Under the pieces are notes generated by a model that was given only the letters and a program-made list of their open reading frames with translations, did no database searches and was not told the origin of the DNA. A DNA stretch of 12,983 nucleotides from an uncultured Acidimicrobiia bacterium (GTDB taxonomy: Bacteria > Actinomycetota > Acidimicrobiia > UBA5794): positions 1-12,983 of the forward strand of contig CAJQOW010000196.1 of NCBI GenBank assembly GCA_905480055.1. The letters are read 5' to 3'. This document shows positions 10,581 through 12,983 of this stretch, piece by piece. A program made the translations under genes and the position numbers. Numbering within the stretch: position 1 is the stretch's first letter; each line of letters begins with the position of its first letter.

Positions 10581-10712
10581 GCGCCGGGGTCGCCAACCAA
10601 ACTCCGTACCCGACACAACCAGTGCACCAGCATGGCCCCTTCGGATGGCAGGCGGCAGCGGTGGAGGAGATCACGGCAGGCCAGGTCAGCACGGCACAGG
10701 CTCGCTACAGCG

Positions 10713-10758
10713 AACCCTGGGTTCCAGACCGCGTATACCAGGTCTGGAGCCCTGGGTT
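10713..10758. repeat. Long inverted repeat with 18-bp arms
   Basis: AACCCTGGGTTCCAGACC (10713-10730) and GGTCTGGAGCCCTGGGTT (10741-10758) form 16 Watson-Crick pairs plus one G-T wobble and one T-T mismatch around the ten-base spacer GCGTATACCA. On the minus strand it lies 260 bases downstream of the AlkC-like stop and 133 bases upstream of the BtrH-like start. It could be a terminator, although no T-run follows, or a dispersed repeat. Confidence 0.75.
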
Positions 10759-10853
10759 GAGGAAGGAGGACTGGTTTGAGAGACCATCAGCTACGCGATG
10801 ATGCCGATGAGGCGGGCTGCTGTTGGGTCGTCGACGAGATGGCTGATGGGCTG

Positions 10854-10902
10854 GCCCCCTCTGCCCTGCCGGGCATCTCCCCCGCCAAAGGCGGGTGAGA
10901 GG
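10854..10902. repeat. REP-like 49-bp element, copy 1
   Basis: This copy is identical over 49 bases to 12280-12328 and similar for five bases more upstream. It contains two adjacent hairpins: TGCCC/GGGCA around TGCC (10862-10875), and CCCGCC/GGCGGG around AAA (10881-10895), with four further pairs outside one mismatch. The ends CCTCT and AGAGG can also pair. The structure is that of a repetitive extragenic palindrome. From memory, similar hairpin repeats are common between genes in some Rhizobiales, but I could not compare sequences. Confidence 0.85.
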
Positions 10903-10967
10903 ACACATGCGTGAGCGCAGCGAACACCACCAGCTCCAGAACCCCAAGGCTCCGGGGCTCCCCTGGC

Positions 10968-11000
10968 GGCTGATGGCTGATGGCTGATGGCTGATGGCTG
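10968..11000. repeat. Tandem heptamer repeat GGCTGAT, 4.7 copies
   Basis: Four exact GGCTGAT units (10968-10995) are followed by a partial GGCTG. A GAGCGAAGCGA motif follows at 11002-11012, and the AlkC-like stop codon is only 19 bases further on. It is the same heptamer family as the array at 12377-12480. Confidence 0.9.
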
Positions 11001-11018
11001 CGAGCGAAGCGAGCTCGA

Positions 11019-12122
11019 TCAACTGTCTGCGACCTCGAAATCCAATCGGCCCCTCGCTGGCCCGTTGACCTGGACCTCCACCCCATGCGGACCTGCATAC
11101 ACGCGGCGGGTGGACAGCTGCTCAAACGTGATCTTCCGAGAGATCTCGGCAGAAGCGCCGGGATCGATGTCGAGCGTCTTGAGCTTGAACACCTTCGCCG
11201 ATTGCGACCCATTGTCCTTCAAGTACCACACCGCAAGATCAACCATGATCGGAACTCGCTCCCGTTCATTCGAGGTGACGGTGAACGAGACTCGTGCGGT
11301 TCCTCCGACGACCGGGGTCCCCGGCTCGATACGCAGGTCACCCACGGCGACGGCGACATCGGGGTCGAAGCCCATCAGACCCAGAGCGCCTCGGTCTCCC
11401 TTCTTGAGGAGCGTCCGAAGCGCATGCTTTGTGAGCGCAGCCGTCTCGGCACTTCCGTCCTGCCATTCGGCGAGCAGCGATACCGCTGTGTCGGGGTGGT
11501 CCTTTGCGATGTCGTTGAGGTTGTTTGCGACGCTGCGTCTGACATCCTCCGACGGGTCATTTCTCAGCGCCGCCAGGATCGGCACGATCGGCGTCGGATC
11601 CTGCTGGAGCGGTTTGAGCGCCATTCCCCAGGGCAACCTGGGGCGGCAGCCTTCTGTTGCCAGCCTGCGCACTCGCCAGTCCTCGTCGTGTGCCCAGATC
11701 AGCATCTGCGCGTACATGCGATCCGGGTAGCGAAGAATGAACGGCCGAACCGCAAATTCGGACGATGCGAGCTTGGTGAACTCGGCGAGCGCCGGGGTCG
11801 ATACGTCCGGATCGTCCATGCCGTACACCTCGACGAAGTCCGAGAGGCTCATCGCATCCCACCCAGGTTCGCCGTGCTGATCGGCGGCCACGAGCAGGAT
11901 CGCAACAGCCTCGGGATATGCGTCCGGCAGATGGCGACCAAGCATCAGCGTGATGTGGCGGGTCCGCTGCTTGAGTTCCAGATCGTCCCATGAGTCGTCG
12001 AACACGTCAGCAACGAAGCCATCGACATCGAAGTCGGCCTGGACGGCACCAACCCACGACGCCAAGCCGCCCACGGTCTCCCGAGTGACCATGTTCTTGA
12101 GCAGAAACGGTTCGTCAGCCAC
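11019..12122 (-). CDS. AlkC-type DNA alkylation repair glycosylase with C-terminal Ig-like domain
   Basis: The protein belongs to the HEAT-like-repeat DNA glycosylases (AlkC/AlkD, PF08713), which excise N3-alkylated bases such as 3-methyladenine and, for AlkC, 3-methylcytosine without flipping the base. From the GTG at 12122 it has 367 residues. The helical repeats cover about residues 40-245. They include the signature RRLATEGCRPRLPW (152-165), which is characteristic of AlkC proteins, and the repeat DPSEDVRRSVANNLNDIAKDHP. From about residue 255 to the end lies a beta-rich Ig-like domain, the extra DNA-clamping domain known from the Pseudomonas fluorescens AlkC type. GTG at 12122 gives MADEPFLLKN; an in-frame TTG two codons earlier is less likely. 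No ribosome binding site is visible, and a CATACT hexamer six bases upstream could serve a leaderless start. The gene stands alone between two copies of a composite repeat. Confidence 0.88.
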   Translation of the reverse strand: MADEPFLLKNMVTRETVGGLASWVGAVQADFDVDGFVADVFDDSWDDLELKQRTRHITLMLGRHLPDAYPEAVAILLVAADQHGEPGWDAMSLSDFVEVYGMDDPDVSTPALAEFTKLASSEFAVRPFILRYPDRMYAQMLIWAHDEDWRVRRLATEGCRPRLPWGMALKPLQQDPTPIVPILAALRNDPSEDVRRSVANNLNDIAKDHPDTAVSLLAEWQDGSAETAALTKHALRTLLKKGDRGALGLMGFDPDVAVAVGDLRIEPGTPVVGGTARVSFTVTSNERERVPIMVDLAVWYLKDNGSQSAKVFKLKTLDIDPGASAEISRKITFEQLSTRRVYAGPHGVEVQVNGPARGRLDFEVADS

Positions 12123-12279
12123 GCCCAAAGTATGCCCGACGTCTGAAGACTTCCCTCACCCAGCTCAGGTGGGCGAGGCGGCCGAGCAAAGCGAAGGTCG
12201 CAGGGGGCCAGCCCAACGTGCTCCGCAGTACGGCGTCGTACGACCTCGCGCCGTCCGTCGTGCGTTGCCGGAAGGGCTT

Positions 12280-12328
12280 GCCCCCTCTGCCCTGCCGGGC
12301 ATCTCCCCCGCCAAAGGCGGGTGAGAGG
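12280..12328. repeat. REP-like 49-bp element, copy 2
   Basis: It is identical to 10854-10902 and in the same orientation, 1,426 bases further on. The preceding GGGCT also matches, with one mismatch between it and the identical block. Both copies lie outside genes and flank the AlkC-like gene, so recombination between them would delete it. Confidence 0.85.
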
Positions 12329-12376
12329 CGCGCAGTGACGCCTACCGCTGCCGTCACGAACCAGAGAGGGTGTTGG

Positions 12377-12480
12377 GGCTCAAGGCTCAAGGCTCAAGGC
12401 TCAAGGCTCAAGGCTCAAGACGCACAACTCAGAACTCAGAACTCAAAACTCAAAACTCAAAACTCAAAACTCAAAACTGA
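12377..12480. repeat. Tandem heptamers: GGCTCAA x6, then AACTCAR x7
   Basis: Six exact GGCTCAA units (12377-12418), one degenerate unit GACGCAC (12419-12425), two AACTCAG, five AACTCAA and a partial AACTGA run in one unbroken seven-base register for 104 bases. The array lies 48 bases after REP-like copy 2 and 36 bases before the stop of the next gene. Cyanobacterial short tandemly repeated sequences have the same period, but any relationship is unproven. Confidence 0.92.
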
Positions 12481-12516
12481 TGCCCCATGCCGGAAAGCTC
12501 CGAGCAAAGCGAGCCA

Positions 12517-12846
12517 CTACTCGGGAACCATGTCCTGCGAGTACGCGTCCTCGATGGCATCGTCGCCAGGGTTAACGACCGTCGCCCTGGCAAGCAGCCA
12601 GATGAAGAGTCCGACGATCGTGGCCACGATCAAGGCAACGATCAACCCGATCGTTGCGGTACTGCTCCACGAATCAGCAATGACCTCAGCTGCATGCTCA
12701 TCGAACAACGTCAGGCCCGATGCGTCGAGGACGACCCAGGTCACCATCACGACGCCCACCACGCACAGGACGAGGATCAGCTTGTCGACAGGTGAAAGCC
12801 GTTGCTTCCAGGAGTCTTCACCGGTTGTGTTCGATTCATTAGCCAT
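12517..12846 (-). CDS. Small two-helix membrane protein, hypothetical
   Basis: This 109-residue protein of unknown function has a polar N-terminus of about 20 residues, a hydrophobic helix (about 22-41, LILVLCVVGVVMVTWVVL), a polar loop with several acidic residues, a second helix (about 63-86, IGLIVALIVATIVGLFIWLL) and an acidic tail ending QDMVPE. Both ends are probably on the same side of the membrane. Codon use is typical of the window. The ATG at 12846 has only a weak GGTAAG upstream. A TAnnnT hexamer (TAACTT) lies nine bases before the ATG. It is divergent from the gene starting at 12944. It has no close functional link to its neighbours that I can see. Confidence 0.75.
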   Translation of the reverse strand: MANESNTTGEDSWKQRLSPVDKLILVLCVVGVVMVTWVVLDASGLTLFDEHAAEVIADSWSSTATIGLIVALIVATIVGLFIWLLARATVVNPGDDAIEDAYSQDMVPE

Positions 12847-12901
12847 CGTCTTACCAAGTTAGCAGGGATGGATGCGATGACGGCCCTCCGTAGACCTCCT
12901 A

Positions 12902-12920
12902 GTGTCGACACATCTAGGCT
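12902..12920 (+). promoter_or_regulatory. Palindrome and putative -10 in the divergent promoter region
   Basis: The 97-base gap between divergent starts contains the perfect palindrome GTGTCGACAC (12902-12911) and, four bases later, TAGGCT (12915-12920), a TAnnnT -10 candidate for the plus-strand gene. No good -35 was found. The palindrome could be an operator, which is inferred from place and symmetry only. Confidence 0.3.
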
Positions 12921-12943
12921 GATCGGGACGAACGGAGGGGCAC

Positions 12944-12983
12944 ATGACGGACAACGAGTACGGGGTCGTCGAAGAGGAGTCGG
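12944..12983 (+). CDS. Start of an unidentified gene, cut by window edge
   Basis: An ATG at 12944 follows a clear Shine-Dalgarno GGAGG (12934-12938) at five bases and opens a frame reading MTDNEYGVVEEES to the end of the window. Thirteen residues are too few to assign a family. The acidic, polar start suggests a cytoplasmic N-terminus. Confidence 0.65.
   Translation, partial: MTDNEYGVVEEES

Larger units (their letters stand above)
10581..11018. other. Gene-free, repeat-laden gap between the BtrH-like and AlkC-like genes
   Basis: No intact gene is found in these 438 bases. From left to right the gap holds the upstream region of the BtrH-like gene (10581-10712), a long imperfect hairpin (10713-10758), a short coding-like minus-strand tail ending at 10791, a 49-bp REP-like element (10854-10902), a GAGCGCAGCGA motif (10913-10923) and GGCTGAT tandem heptamers (10968-11000). 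No clear -10/-35 pair for the BtrH-like gene was seen. Confidence 0.6.
12123..12516. other. Gene-free, repeat-laden gap between the AlkC-like gene and a small membrane gene
   Basis: No supported gene is present. The gap holds GAGCAAAGCGA motifs (12184-12194 and 12502-12512), a small inverted repeat GTACG-GCGT-CGTAC (12228-12241), the second 49-bp REP-like element and a 104-base run of tandem heptamers. A minus-strand frame (12115-12390) stays open through part of it but shows no start signal or family resemblance. Confidence 0.6.

Noticed and set aside
12115..12390. Minus-strand 91-codon frame across REP-like copy 2 and the AlkC-like start
   Set aside because: It covers a repeat, has no start signal and I recognise no protein family. 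It could be part of a longer repeat, which a genome search would show.
12377..12480. CRISPR array
   Set aside because: The units are seven bases long with no spacers between them, and no cas gene is nearby.
12218..12862. Plus-strand open frame through the REP-like element and heptamers
   Set aside because: Its repeats (KAQGSRL, TQNSKLK) are only the translated heptamers, and it overlaps a better minus-strand membrane gene.

Overview
The window (12,983 bases, GC-rich, with strong G/C preference at third codon positions) looks like chromosomal DNA from an actinomycete. An Acidimicrobiia-like lineage is my best guess from the mix of a B12-dependent NrdJ, a bacterial PH-domain pair and possible leaderless promoters, but no marker gene in the window fixes the taxonomy.

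Layout. 1-1172 (minus): an acyl-CoA synthetase cut by the left edge. 1226-3572 (plus): a possible operon of a secreted or membrane-anchored hypothetical protein, a small two-helix membrane protein (ATGA overlap) and a 12-helix MFS transporter whose reading frame is broken by one missing base near 2270. 3637-5671 (plus): two overlapping bacterial PH-domain membrane proteins of the YdbS/YdbT type with their own putative promoter. 5672-5998: a gene-free regulatory region with a perfect hairpin, a sigma-70-like promoter, two NrdR-box-like sites three helical turns apart and a perfect DnaA box. 5999-9439 (plus): adenosylcobalamin-dependent ribonucleotide reductase NrdJ, followed by a strong hairpin terminator. 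9516-10580 (minus): a stand-alone BtrH-like protein (cysteine peptidase-fold acyltransferase family, DUF4872 tail). 11019-12122 (minus): an AlkC-type HEAT-repeat DNA alkylation repair glycosylase with a C-terminal Ig-like domain. 12517-12846 (minus): a small two-helix membrane protein. 12944-end (plus): the first codons of another gene.

The two gene-free gaps around the AlkC-like gene (10581-11018 and 12123-12516) are the oddest DNA here. Each carries an identical 49-bp double-hairpin REP-like element in the same orientation, followed 48-65 bp later by tandem heptamers of one related family (GGCTGAT, GGCTCAA, AACTCAR). A further 18-bp-arm inverted repeat and scattered copies of a GAGCRMAGCGA motif lie in or beside these gaps.

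Functionally, dNTP synthesis (NrdJ) and alkylation repair share a neighbourhood but face opposite ways and are not an operon. I see no CRISPR array, tRNA, rRNA, transposase, phage gene or recognisable new multi-gene defence system. The points most worth following are the NrdR/DnaA-type control region of nrdJ, the paired composite repeats flanking alkC, the orphan BtrH-like protein and the broken MFS gene.
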